Source of the DNA: Paracoccus laeviglucosivorans
GTDB taxonomy: Bacteria > Pseudomonadota > Alphaproteobacteria > Rhodobacterales > Rhodobacteraceae
NCBI RefSeq assembly: GCF_900182695.1
Contig: NZ_FXTK01000015.1
Span: 1 to 64,000, forward strand
Reading direction: 5' to 3'
Length of the DNA: 64,000 nt
How positions within the stretch are numbered: the first letter of the stretch is position 1; every line of letters starts with the position of its first letter. The translations under genes were made by a program, and so were the position numbers. Below the pieces are notes generated by a model that saw nothing but the letters and a program-made list of their open reading frames with translations, was not told the DNA's origin and did not search any database. This document shows, piece after piece, positions 33,442-42,341 of the stretch.

Positions 33442-33467
33442 AAGCCCGGCGACACATCGCCGGGCTT
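33442..33467 (+). terminator. hairpin after the VOC gene
   Basis: AAGCCCGGCGA (33442-33452) and TCGCCGGGCTT (33457-33467) form an 11-bp stem with a 4-base loop 18 bases after the stop codon. The T-run is minimal (CTTAT). Confidence 0.65.
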
Positions 33468-33614
33468 ATGCGGTTAGTGCAAGACCAAGATGATGCGCGC
33501 CATATAGCTTGCTCATCTGTTGTCGGTTGCTGATCTTTGTCTGGGTGCTAGGTCAAGCCCTGAGGTCGGCAGCTTGCCCATCGCCAGTCAAGGCCGGGAC
33601 ACGGGCATGGGCGT

Positions 33615-33767
33615 TCACGCCGTGTTGCCAGTTCCTTGTTCTTCGTCAATGCTGGCAACAATGCGATCGAACGCGGCTTCGACCTCATCATCGCTTAGTT
33701 CAGAAACCGGCAGCTTATCGGCACGGGCATCCTGCCCGGTCAGGGCATCGTCACGCGGGTTTTCCAC
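33615..33767 (-). CDS. 50-residue acidic small protein
   Basis: A short minus-strand ORF starts at GTG (33767) with a perfect GGAGGG ribosome binding site (33774-33779) spaced 6 bases away, and encodes 50 residues. The product is acidic, with an Asp/Glu-rich amphipathic C-terminal half (VSELSDDEVEAAFDRIVAS at about 24-42) that should form a helix. No family is recognised. It stands between the VOC gene and the organosulfur operon, transcribed in the direction of neither immediate upstream gene. Opposite-strand frames here look like shadows. Confidence 0.6.
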   Translation of the reverse strand: MENPRDDALTGQDARADKLPVSELSDDEVEAAFDRIVASIDEEQGTGNTA

Positions 33768-33877
33768 TGGAAACCCTCCATCACACCTGTTCGATGATTC
33801 GGACGGGATAAGTTCACCTTACAGGTTGGTGGGCAAAATAGCGAACACCTTGGTTCAGTTTAACTTAGATTAACATT

Positions 33878-35107
33878 TCAAGCTTTCTCATAAGTTTCTT
33901 TAAAGCTGTTGTTTTCTTGTGAATTTTCTTCGTCACGCCGCAATCCGGCCTGCTTCATAAGCGGCAGGATGCGTTCGCCGAAATAGGCAAGGTCCGGCGC
34001 AAAGTCATAAAAAGAAAGCTGGAACCCATCCACACCTGCAGCTTTCAGCCGAACCAGATGATCGACAATCTGTTCTGGCGTGCCGATCAGATAGATATTG
34101 CCGCCAACTTTGGCATAGGGATCGGATTTCGCCATATGCCCCTTCCATGCCTGCGCATCGCTGTCAAAGCGACCCGCGCCCATGGGTTTTCTTCCGCCAT
34201 GCTGCGCGACGATGCGGTCCGCATAGGCCCATGCTTCGGCCTCGGTATCTCGGGCAATGATCAGCGGATTCAGCAAGGTCCGTATATCGCGCCCTTGCGC
34301 GCGGGCGCGGGCTTTGGCCTTTGCGGTATGTGCGGGCAACGTGTCCAATGCCGAGGCGATGTCGGCCCCGCCCGGAGAGGTCACGAAAACGATGTCCGAA
34401 TAACGCGCAGCCAGATCCAGCCCGGCATCCGACCCGGTGGCATTCACCAGGATCGGGCGCCCGTAATTCGGCTTGGGTGTCACGAACGCCTCGTTCATCT
34501 GCCACCGTTCGCCGATATACGAGAAATTCTCGTCCAGCGCCCACAGCTTGCCCAACACCTCCAGAAACTCGGCGGCCAGTTCATAGCGGCGGTCATGCTC
34601 GATCCGGGTCCAGCCGAACATCTCATGTTCCACCGCGCGATGCCCGGTCACGACATTGATGCCCCAGCGTCCGCCGCTGATATGGTCCAGCGTCGCGCCG
34701 AATTTAGCCAGATGCAGAGGATGCCAAGGGCCATAAAGCACGTGGATCGTGGAAATCAGCATGATGCGCTGCGTCACAGCCGCAAGCGCCGCCGTGGTGA
34801 TGAAGCTGTCCAGCGCCTGCCCGTTCAGCACTTCGGTATAGCCGCCCTTGGGCAGCCATTGGCTAAGTGCAAAGACCAGATCGAAGCCCTGCCGCTCTGC
34901 CTCGATCACCAGATCGCGGTTATAGTCAAAGCGCCAGTCGGTCGTGCGGGGCAGCGTGGAATCGGTCCAGCCCCCCGCCTGAATCGGCAGGAACAGCCCC
35001 AGCAGCGTCGGTTGTCGCAGCGCATGCGACAGCGGGCTGTCGGGGAAATCGGTCGGGCCGGGCAGAAGGGCTGGGCGAAGCGTATCGGGTGTGTGTTGCA
35101 GGGTCAT
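33878..35107 (-). CDS. LLM-class FMNH2-dependent monooxygenase (SsuD/SfnG-like)
   Basis: A luciferase-like TIM-barrel monooxygenase of 409 residues, of the branch that oxidises sulfonates or sulfones using reduced FMN from a separate reductase. Family stretches: SQWLPKGG (about 85), LISTIHVLYGPWHPLHLAKFG (about 115-135), DHISGGRWGINVVTGHR (about 140-155) and PILVNATGSDAG (about 225). The C-terminal 15 residues are unusually polar. ATG at 35107 is 7 bases after the stop of the acyl-CoA-dehydrogenase-like gene, with GAGG upstream. It is the last gene of a minus-strand operon of binding protein, two DszA-type LLM enzymes, DszC-type enzyme and this enzyme. Confidence 0.85.
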   Translation of the reverse strand: MTLQHTPDTLRPALLPGPTDFPDSPLSHALRQPTLLGLFLPIQAGGWTDSTLPRTTDWRFDYNRDLVIEAERQGFDLVFALSQWLPKGGYTEVLNGQALDSFITTAALAAVTQRIMLISTIHVLYGPWHPLHLAKFGATLDHISGGRWGINVVTGHRAVEHEMFGWTRIEHDRRYELAAEFLEVLGKLWALDENFSYIGERWQMNEAFVTPKPNYGRPILVNATGSDAGLDLAARYSDIVFVTSPGGADIASALDTLPAHTAKAKARARAQGRDIRTLLNPLIIARDTEAEAWAYADRIVAQHGGRKPMGAGRFDSDAQAWKGHMAKSDPYAKVGGNIYLIGTPEQIVDHLVRLKAAGVDGFQLSFYDFAPDLAYFGERILPLMKQAGLRRDEENSQENNSFKETYEKA

Positions 35108-35114
35108 GCGGGCC

Positions 35115-36374
35115 TCAGGCAATGACAAGTTGCGGACGGGCATGTCCGGGAATGGCGCGGCCCTGCTGTTGAAAGGAATCCGGCAGTTCGCCGGTTGCGG
35201 CAAATCGCCCGATCAGCCGGTCGTGGAAGATGCGCGGGTTGTGCGACGCCAGCGTGCGGGCATTCCGCCAATGCCGGTCCAGCCCCAGCGACCGCTTGGC
35301 CGCAGATGCGCCCAGCGTGTCAAACAACACGGTCGCCGCCTCCAGCACCAGATCGGTGACGACGGTGACGGTCTGGCTGACATGCAGCTCGGCAATGGCG
35401 CTTAGTTCATTCAGCTGCACGGCATCCATCAGCCCAAGGCCGCGTTCATGCACGTCCTGCAGCCCGCGCGCCGCCTGCAGCACCGCCGCCCGTGACACAT
35501 AGGCGACCGAGGCAAGCCGCCCAAGCACCTGTTGGATCTGCGGATCGTCGGCGCTGCGTTCGGCATTCGAACGACCGGGATAGCTGCGGCTGCGGGCAGC
35601 GACCAGCTCTGCGGCCTCAGCGGCGATGGTGCGGGCGATCCCGGCCAATGTCGCAATGTGGTAAAGCTGGAAAAAGCCGTGCGCATGGGGAAAACGGTCG
35701 GCGCTGGGACGCACCCATTCGCGGCGGATCAGCACGTCTTCCAACAGCGCCGTGCCCGATGCGGTCAGCTGCTGTCCAAAACCGTCCCAGTCGTCCAGAA
35801 TCGTGACACCCTTGGCGCGTGTCGGCACGATCAGCGTCACGGTATCGCCCTCGGGTGTCAGGGCAAAGGCGTTCATGTAATCGCCGTAAAGCGAGCCGGT
35901 GGTGTAAAATTTCCGCCCACTAATGCGATAGTCGCGGCCGTCAGGGCGCAGCACGGTTTCATAGCTGCGGTTCGTGGCGCCGCCGATTTCGGATGCGCCG
36001 CTGCCGACAAGCTTGCCTTGGGCGATCTCGGCGGCGACCAGCTGGCTCCATTCATAGCTGGGCCGGGCCAGTGCATCTTCAAGGATACCGGCATTGGCGC
36101 GCAAAGCATTGGCAAGGTTCGGGTCTGCCGCACCCAGTTCGATCACCGCGGCAAAGAATTCGACCAGATCAAGGCCCGCTCCGCCTTGCGCCGCGGGCAG
36201 GCGAAGGCGGGTCAGGCCCAGACGGGTCGCCTCGGCAATCTCGGGATGCAGCAGGCGGTGGGTCGTCTCACGCTCGACCGCTTCGGCGCGGACCCGTTCA
36301 AGAAAGGGACGAAACTTCGTGGCCACGCTTTCATAGCGCGGGCTGACCGGTAGGGCCTGGATGAATTGTGCCAT
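35115..36374 (-). CDS. DszC/SfnB-like flavin monooxygenase (acyl-CoA dehydrogenase fold)
   Basis: A 419-residue protein with the acyl-CoA dehydrogenase fold but of the SfnB/DszC subgroup, which uses reduced flavin and O2 to oxygenate sulfur compounds. Signs: LRLPAAQGGAGLDLVEFF near residue 58, GSGASEIGGATNRSY (about 135), YRISGRKFYTTGSLYGDY, DDWDGFGQQLTASGT (about 220), and the C-terminal LDRHWRNARTLASHNP shared with DszC and SfnB. It is flanked by LLM monooxygenase genes in one operon, so it probably carries out S-oxidation steps that feed the LLM enzymes. It is paralogous to the gene at 49781. Confidence 0.83.
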   Translation of the reverse strand: MAQFIQALPVSPRYESVATKFRPFLERVRAEAVERETTHRLLHPEIAEATRLGLTRLRLPAAQGGAGLDLVEFFAAVIELGAADPNLANALRANAGILEDALARPSYEWSQLVAAEIAQGKLVGSGASEIGGATNRSYETVLRPDGRDYRISGRKFYTTGSLYGDYMNAFALTPEGDTVTLIVPTRAKGVTILDDWDGFGQQLTASGTALLEDVLIRREWVRPSADRFPHAHGFFQLYHIATLAGIARTIAAEAAELVAARSRSYPGRSNAERSADDPQIQQVLGRLASVAYVSRAAVLQAARGLQDVHERGLGLMDAVQLNELSAIAELHVSQTVTVVTDLVLEAATVLFDTLGASAAKRSLGLDRHWRNARTLASHNPRIFHDRLIGRFAATGELPDSFQQQGRAIPGHARPQLVIA

Positions 36375-36394
36375 ATGCTTTGCTTTCTGAAGTT

Positions 36395-37753
36395 TCAGGC
36401 CAAAGCCCGTTCGGGTTGACGGGCCGTGGCAGAGTATCGGTTCGGGGGGATCGCCAGCCCCAGATGGCCGCGTAGGGTCCGCGCGTCATAGTCCTCGCGC
36501 ATAAGCCCGCGCCGCCGCAGTTCGGGCACGACCAGCGTGACGAAATCGTCCAGCCCCGTGGGCGATGGCGGCATGACGTTGAAACCGTCGGCGGCGTTTT
36601 GGGTAAAATAAGCCTCAAGCTGATCCGCGATGCTTTCCGCCGTGCCGACGATCTGCCAATGCCCCCTTGCGCCAGCGATCTCCAGATACAGGTCGCGAAT
36701 GGTCAGATTGCGGCTGCGCGCCTTTTGCAGCAGCAGTTGAGGGCGAGAGACATGGCCGCGTTCACCGACTGCGATGTCTGGCACCGGATCATGGTCGGAA
36801 AGGCCGGACAGGTCGATCCCGCCCAGATGCAGGGACAGATATTCGCGCCCGACCTCGGGCGTGATCAGGTCTTGCAGGGTGGCGAACTTCTCCTGTGCCT
36901 CCGCCTCGGTCTGGCCGACCACGGGAAAGACGCCGGGCATAATGCGGATGCTGTCGGGGTCGCGGCCATAGGAGGTGGCGCGGGCCTTGACGTCAGCATA
37001 GAATTCCTGCGCCTGTGCCAGCGAGGGCTGCGCCGTAAAGACCAGCTCGGCCGAGCGCGCCGCCAGATCGCGCCCCGCAGGTGACGATCCGGCCTGCACC
37101 AGCACGGGCTGGCCTTGCGGGGAACGCGGCTGCGACAGCGGGCCCTTGACGCGGTAATGTTCGCCCACGTGGTGCAACGCATGGACGCGCGCCTCATTGA
37201 TATAGCGCCCGGCGGCCCGGTCATCTGGCACGGCGCCGTCTTCGAAACTGTCCCACAGCCCGCGCACCACATCGGCAAACTCGGCGGCCTGACGATAGCG
37301 GTTGGCGTGCAGGCGGTAGTCGTCGCCAAGGCCGAAATTCTCACCCTCAAGCGCGGAACCCGAGGTCACGAGGTTCCACCCTGCCCGCCCGCCCGAGATA
37401 TGGTCCAGCGACGCGATATAGCGCGCCATGTTGTAAGGGCTGTTGAAACTGGTCGAAACCGTCGCCACCAGTCCGATATGCTGCGTGGCGGCAGCCAGCG
37501 CCGAGATCAGGGTCAGCGGCTCGAAATAGGTCGCGCGGGTGGTGTGGCTTACATAGTCCAGATTGTCGGACGGCACCGCAATCTGGTCGGCCAGAAAGAC
37601 CAGATCGAACTTCGCCGCCTCGGCCAGCTGCGCCAGCCGGATATAGTTGCGAATGTTGATCCCGGCATCCGAGGCCGCCTGCGGGTGACGCCACGCCGCG
37701 ACGTGATGGCCCGAAGGATGCAGGAATGCGCCAAGCGCGATTTTGCGGGTCAT
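36395..37753 (-). CDS. LLM-class monooxygenase, NtaA/DmoA/DszA family
   Basis: A 452-residue FMNH2-dependent monooxygenase of the long (about 450-residue) family that includes nitrilotriacetate, dimethylsulfide and dibenzothiophene-sulfone monooxygenases. Marks: GHHVAAWRHPQA (about 15-26), FDLVFLADQIAV, STSFNSPYNMARYIASLDHISGGRAGWNLVTS (about 100-131), PVLVQAGSSPAGRDLAARSAE (about 213-233) and FNVMPPSPTGLDDFVTLVVPELRRRG near the C-terminus. A strong AAGGGGG site lies before the ATG. It is paired with a second close paralogue immediately upstream. The substrate is not readable; context points to sulfur compounds. Confidence 0.88.
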   Translation of the reverse strand: MTRKIALGAFLHPSGHHVAAWRHPQAASDAGINIRNYIRLAQLAEAAKFDLVFLADQIAVPSDNLDYVSHTTRATYFEPLTLISALAAATQHIGLVATVSTSFNSPYNMARYIASLDHISGGRAGWNLVTSGSALEGENFGLGDDYRLHANRYRQAAEFADVVRGLWDSFEDGAVPDDRAAGRYINEARVHALHHVGEHYRVKGPLSQPRSPQGQPVLVQAGSSPAGRDLAARSAELVFTAQPSLAQAQEFYADVKARATSYGRDPDSIRIMPGVFPVVGQTEAEAQEKFATLQDLITPEVGREYLSLHLGGIDLSGLSDHDPVPDIAVGERGHVSRPQLLLQKARSRNLTIRDLYLEIAGARGHWQIVGTAESIADQLEAYFTQNAADGFNVMPPSPTGLDDFVTLVVPELRRRGLMREDYDARTLRGHLGLAIPPNRYSATARQPERALA

Positions 37754-37764
37754 GATGCGCCCCC

Positions 37765-39123
37765 TTATGCGGCGGATTGCGGGAATGCGGGCAGGTCCGG
37801 GCGCGGCAGACCCAGATGGTCGCGCAAGGTGGCGCCGGTATATTCATCGCGAAACAGCCCGCGCCTGCGCAGTTCCGGCAGCAGAAATTCCGTGATCGGC
37901 CCAAGCGAGCGTGGCAGCGCGGGCGGCATGACATTGAACCCATCCGCCGCACCATTCCTGAAATAATGCTCCAGCTCATCGGCGATGTCGGATGCGGTGC
38001 CGACCAGTTGCCAATGGCCGCGCGCGCCCGCGATATGCAGGTAAAGCTGACGGATCGTCAGGTTTTCGCGCCGGGCAAGATCGACCAGCAGCTTTTGCCG
38101 CCCGATGGCATTGGCTGTCGGCGGCAGATCGGGCAGCGGGCCATCGGGGTCGTAATCGCGCAGATCCAGCCCGCCGGTGAAAGGCTGCAACATCTTCAGC
38201 CCCACCTCATGCGTGACCAGCGCCTGCAATTCGTCGAACGCCGCCCGTGCCTGATCGCGCGTGCGCCCGATGAACGGGGATATGCCGGGCAGGATGCGCA
38301 GGCTGTCGGGCGCGCGGCCATAGCGGGCCATGCGGGTTTTCACGTCCTGATAGAATGCAAACGCATCGTCGAAATTCTGATGCGCGGCAAAGATCACCTC
38401 GGCCGAGCGTGCCGCGATCTCGCGCCCCGCATCTGACGCACCCGCCTGCACGATCACCGGATGCCCCTGCGCGGATGGCGGCACGCCCAAGGGGCCGCGC
38501 ACGTCGAAATGCGCGCCGCGATGTTTCAGGGGATGCAGGCGGTCGGGGTTGAACAGCCGCCCGCCCGCCTTGTCGATGGGGAATGCGTCATCGCCCTGCC
38601 AGCTGTGCCAAAGACCGCGCACCACAGCTTCGAACTCCTCGGCGCGGGCATAGCGTTCGGCATGGTGCGGATGTTCGGCCAGCGAATAATTCGGCCCGTC
38701 TTCGGCGTTCGAGGTGGTGACAAGGTTCCAGCCCGCACGCCCGTTGCTCAGCAGGTCCAGCGAAGCGAAGCGCCGCGCCAGATTGAACGGCTCGTTATAG
38801 GTGGTCGAGGCGGTGCCCACCAAGCCAATGCGATCCGTCGCGGCGCTGAGTGCCGATAGCAGCGTCAGCGGCTCCAGCCGCACGGCGCGTTCGTCCCCGC
38901 CGATCGCGGAATGGCCGAATTCGCGGATCGAGGCGCTGTCGGCAAAAAAGATCATGTCAAACTTGGCGGCTTCCGCGATCTGCGCGATCTGGCGAAAATG
39001 CCGGAACGAGGTCGCGGCACCATGCGGCGCGTCCGGCAGGCGCCATGCCGCGATATGATGACCCGCCCCCATCAGGAACAGGCCCAAGGACATCTGGCTG
39101 GCACTGGAAACGATGCGGGTCAT
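37765..39123 (-). CDS. LLM-class monooxygenase, NtaA/DmoA/DszA family
   Basis: A 452-residue paralogue of the next gene, sharing layout and motifs: AGHHIAAWRLPDAP, FDMIFFADSASI, STTYNEPFNLARRFASLDLLSNGRAGWNLVTT, HPVIVQAGASDAGREIAARSAE and the C-terminal FNVMPPALPRSLGPITEFLLPELRRRGLF. ATG at 39123 is chosen because AAGGG lies about 9 bases upstream; an ATG at 39132 overlaps that site. It is second in the minus-strand operon, after the binding-protein gene. Two adjacent copies suggest different substrates or a division of labour on sequential C-S bonds. Confidence 0.88.
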   Translation of the reverse strand: MTRIVSSASQMSLGLFLMGAGHHIAAWRLPDAPHGAATSFRHFRQIAQIAEAAKFDMIFFADSASIREFGHSAIGGDERAVRLEPLTLLSALSAATDRIGLVGTASTTYNEPFNLARRFASLDLLSNGRAGWNLVTTSNAEDGPNYSLAEHPHHAERYARAEEFEAVVRGLWHSWQGDDAFPIDKAGGRLFNPDRLHPLKHRGAHFDVRGPLGVPPSAQGHPVIVQAGASDAGREIAARSAEVIFAAHQNFDDAFAFYQDVKTRMARYGRAPDSLRILPGISPFIGRTRDQARAAFDELQALVTHEVGLKMLQPFTGGLDLRDYDPDGPLPDLPPTANAIGRQKLLVDLARRENLTIRQLYLHIAGARGHWQLVGTASDIADELEHYFRNGAADGFNVMPPALPRSLGPITEFLLPELRRRGLFRDEYTGATLRDHLGLPRPDLPAFPQSAA

Positions 39124-39283
39124 CCTGGGCATCCCTTAATAATATATACCAATTCTATGGATGATTTTGGCGACGTCGAGGGATGCGGCTTTGCGTTTTT
39201 GACCCAGGAACAGCGCCAAAGCATTCCCCAGAGGCGCCGCCATAGAATGCCGGAAGCACCGGTGGGGGATTGCGGCGATATGG

Positions 39284-40876
39284 TCAAGCCTTGGCGATCC
39301 ATGTCCGGGCCGCGTTCCCTCCCAGACCCGCGGCGCCGGGCGCATATTCATGCACGCGCAGGCTGCTGACGACGGGCTGAACGGGGACGGCCAGATTGAT
39401 GACCGGCAGGTCTTGCGCGATGATCTTCTGGAAGTCCTTGAAAAGCTGCGCCCGCTTTTCCACGTCCGGCTCGATCGCGGCGGCTTCCAGCAGGCGGTCC
39501 ACCTCGGGGTTCGCGTAATGGCTGGCGTTTGAAAACGGCAGGCCCAGCTTGAAGTTCTTGCTCCAATATACCCGCTGGACGCCGACGGTCGGATCGAAGG
39601 TCGTGGACAGCGATTCCACCGACAGATCCCATGCGCGGTCCGTGTAGATCGTCTTGACATAGGTGGCGAAATCGAAGCGCTGGATTTCCGCGGCGATGCC
39701 GACGGCGATCAGGGATTGCGCGATGAAATCGGAATAGGTCGGGGCGTTGAACGGGTTCGTAGTCACCCGCAGCTTGAACCGCGTGCCGTCGCCCTGACGC
39801 GGAAAGCCCGCCTCATCCAGCAGCTTTTCGGCCAGCGCGGTGTCGAACTTCGCAAACCCGATGTCAGGGTCGTGGAATGCCTTAAAGCTGGGCGGGATCG
39901 GCGTCGGCGAGGGGATGGCATAGCCGTGTAGCACGACATTGATCAGCGCCTGCACGTCGATGGCATGGGCAATCGCCTGACGCACCTTCAGGTTTTGCAG
40001 CTGGGATGTGTCAAGGTTCAGCACAAGCTGGTTCAGCAGGCCAGCATAGACATAGACGCGATCGTCAACGCGCAGATTCTGCACGGCACGAAAGCGTTCC
40101 ACATCCGCCAGCGCGACCGGGTTTTCGCCGATATCCACCTCTCCGGTTTCCAGCGCGGCGGCGCGGGCACCCGCATCGCCGATCAGACGAATGATGACCT
40201 GATCCAGATGCGGCTGGCCCTTGGCCCAGTAATCCGCGTTGCGTTCCAGCCGGATATGGCTGCCGGGCACCCATTCCTTCAGGACAAAGGGGCCGCTGCC
40301 GAGCAACTGCTCGCGCGTTGGGTTCTGCGCGGGGTCCAGCGCCTCATAGATATGTTTCGGCACGATGGGCGATTCCGATGCGGCCAATGCCGACAGAAGC
40401 GCTGGCGCAGGCTTGTCCAGCCTGATGCGGACGACATGCGGATCGGCGCTGTCCACACCAGCGACATGCGCGAAAGTGATGCGGCCACGCGGATGCGCGT
40501 CTTTCAGACGCAGAATCGAAAAGGCCACATCAGCCGAGGTCAACGGCTGACCGTCATGAAATTTCGCGCCGTGCTCCAGTTGGAACACATATTCCAGCCC
40601 ATCGGGCGAAACGCTCCATTCCCGCGCCAGACTGGGGCGCGGCGTCAGGTCGTAATCATATGTCAGCAGCCCGTCGAACAGCTTGGAGCCGACGAATTGC
40701 GCACCGCCCGCGCTGGTATTGATGGCGACCAGCTGCGACGGCTCGGGGAAATAGGCGATCTTCAACGTGCCGCCGCTGACAGGCTGGGTCGTCGCGGCAT
40801 AGCCTCCACCGGGAAGTGCGACAAAGGCACCGGCAGCAAGGATGATCTGGTGAAACTGGCGTCGGGTCACGGTCAT
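39284..40876 (-). CDS. periplasmic binding protein of an oligopeptide-type ABC importer (SBP family 5)
   Basis: A 530-residue extracytoplasmic solute-binding protein. The N-terminus MTVTRRQFHQIILAAGAFVALPGG is a Tat-type signal (TRRQF). The mature part has family 5 marks such as FDGLLTYDYDLTPRPSLAREW and FHDGQPLTSADVAFSI. It heads the minus-strand operon of organosulfur monooxygenases and is divergent from the permease and ATPase genes at 41355-45259, so it presumably delivers the sulfur substrate to that importer. A paralogue is encoded at 46807. Confidence 0.9.
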   Translation of the reverse strand: MTVTRRQFHQIILAAGAFVALPGGGYAATTQPVSGGTLKIAYFPEPSQLVAINTSAGGAQFVGSKLFDGLLTYDYDLTPRPSLAREWSVSPDGLEYVFQLEHGAKFHDGQPLTSADVAFSILRLKDAHPRGRITFAHVAGVDSADPHVVRIRLDKPAPALLSALAASESPIVPKHIYEALDPAQNPTREQLLGSGPFVLKEWVPGSHIRLERNADYWAKGQPHLDQVIIRLIGDAGARAAALETGEVDIGENPVALADVERFRAVQNLRVDDRVYVYAGLLNQLVLNLDTSQLQNLKVRQAIAHAIDVQALINVVLHGYAIPSPTPIPPSFKAFHDPDIGFAKFDTALAEKLLDEAGFPRQGDGTRFKLRVTTNPFNAPTYSDFIAQSLIAVGIAAEIQRFDFATYVKTIYTDRAWDLSVESLSTTFDPTVGVQRVYWSKNFKLGLPFSNASHYANPEVDRLLEAAAIEPDVEKRAQLFKDFQKIIAQDLPVINLAVPVQPVVSSLRVHEYAPGAAGLGGNAARTWIAKA

Positions 40877-41354
40877 GGATTTTCTCTGCGGATATAATAG
40901 GAGGTGCAGGCGCGTCGCGGACCGGATGCGGTCGGGACACTTGGCGCGGAAATGATCCGCCGTCCTGCAAGGGTCAGATTATCGACGATCTGAAAGATGG
41001 TCTTTGTCTTGTTTCCAAGGCCGAAAGCATGGCACTTCCGGCCAAGGGCTTGCAGTTGGATGGGCTTGTCTGTCTGGCCTGTTTACCGGCCTTGCACCCC
41101 ATTCCAGCGGCGAATCTCCGGCGTGTCTGCGTGTTGATTTTACGCAGGGAATGGTGACCCAAACTTTGCCCGGCCTGCACAAGTCTGACCTATGACGCGG
41201 GGGCATTTCAGATCAGAACCTTCGTTCGGCTGGCTTTCTGGCGGATGCCCGGCAACGCCCTGCCCAAAGCCAAATTGATCGTCCATTATTACTGTGTATG
41301 TTTTTTGGAAGCCGGATCATCGGCACAGCCGCAGAAACGCATTCGAGGCCACCT
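40877..41354. other. divergent control region of the organosulfur importer
   Basis: About 480 bases between the binding-protein gene (minus) and the first permease gene (plus). No gene is recognised on either strand. It must hold both promoters. An A/T-rich segment (about 41278-41320) lies just before the permease gene, but no convincing operator was found. Confidence 0.45.
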
Positions 41355-42341
41355 ATGGCGCACAGCAAATCCGTCCCGCGCCAGATATGGCGCATCGTCA
41401 TTCACGCCATTCCCACCGTTCTGGGCATCGTGGTGCTGAACTTTCTGCTGCTGAAGTTGGCCCCCGGCGATGCGGCAGACGTCATCGCCGCCGAGGCGGG
41501 GTCTGCCACCGAAGAAACCATGGCCGCCCTGCGCCGCAGCATGGGGCTGGACCTGTCGGTGCTGGAGCAGCTGAAAACCTACCTGCTGAACCTGGTGCAG
41601 CTGGATCTGGGCCATTCACCGCGCTACGCCATGCCGGTTCTTGACCTGATCATGCAGCGCCTGCCCGGCACGTTGCTGCTGATGGGCACGGCCCTTGGGG
41701 TGGCGATCCTGCTGGGCATCGCACTTGGCGCGATCATGTCCAGCTTTGCCGGCCGCATCCCCGACCGCGTGCTGTCCATCCTGTCGCTGCTATTCTATTC
41801 CATCCCCGGCTTCTGGATCGGACTGATGCTGATCTTGCTATTTTCGGTCAAGCTGGGCTGGCTGCCTTCGGGCGGGTCGGGGACCATCGGCAGCAGCCTG
41901 ACGGGTTGGGACGCGCTGATCGACAAGGCGCGCTACATGATCCTGCCTGCGCTGTCATTGGCGCTGTTCTATGTCGCGATCTATGCCCGCCTGACCCGCG
42001 CCGCGATGCTGGAGATCCGCAATCAGGATTACGTCCGCACCGCCCGCGCCAAGGGGCTGTCGCCCCTGCGCATCACGCTGTCGCATATCCTGCGCAATGC
42101 GCTGATCCCGGTCACCACCATGGCCGGGATGCATTTCGGGAACATGCTGGGCGGCGCCGTGGTGGTCGAGACCGTCTTTAGCTGGCCCGGACTTGGCCGA
42201 CTGGCTTTTGAGGCGGTGATGGCCCGAGATTTCAACGTATTGCTGGGAATCCTGCTGCTGTCATCGCTGGTCGTGATCGTTGTGAACGGGCTGATCGACC
42301 TGCTGCAAGCCCGCCTTGACCCTCGGATAGGAGCGAAGTGA
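41355..42341 (+). CDS. ABC importer permease (DppB-like)
   Basis: An inner-membrane permease of 328 residues with six helices and the DppB/OppB-type N-terminus (IPTVLGIVVLNFLLLKLAPGDAAD). The cytoplasmic EAA loop is TRAAMLEIRNQDYVRTARAKG (about 208-228), which docks on the ATPases. ATG at 41355 has GAGG upstream; the frame extends further without family sequence. It is first in a five-gene plus-strand operon (two permeases, two ATPases, Rrf2 regulator). Confidence 0.93.
   Translation: MAHSKSVPRQIWRIVIHAIPTVLGIVVLNFLLLKLAPGDAADVIAAEAGSATEETMAALRRSMGLDLSVLEQLKTYLLNLVQLDLGHSPRYAMPVLDLIMQRLPGTLLLMGTALGVAILLGIALGAIMSSFAGRIPDRVLSILSLLFYSIPGFWIGLMLILLFSVKLGWLPSGGSGTIGSSLTGWDALIDKARYMILPALSLALFYVAIYARLTRAAMLEIRNQDYVRTARAKGLSPLRITLSHILRNALIPVTTMAGMHFGNMLGGAVVVETVFSWPGLGRLAFEAVMARDFNVLLGILLLSSLVVIVVNGLIDLLQARLDPRIGAK

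Noticed and set aside
33520..33873. Plus-strand frame of 117 codons
   Set aside because: Its Ser/Ala/Arg-rich translation is antisense to the better-supported 50-residue ORF with a strong ribosome binding site.
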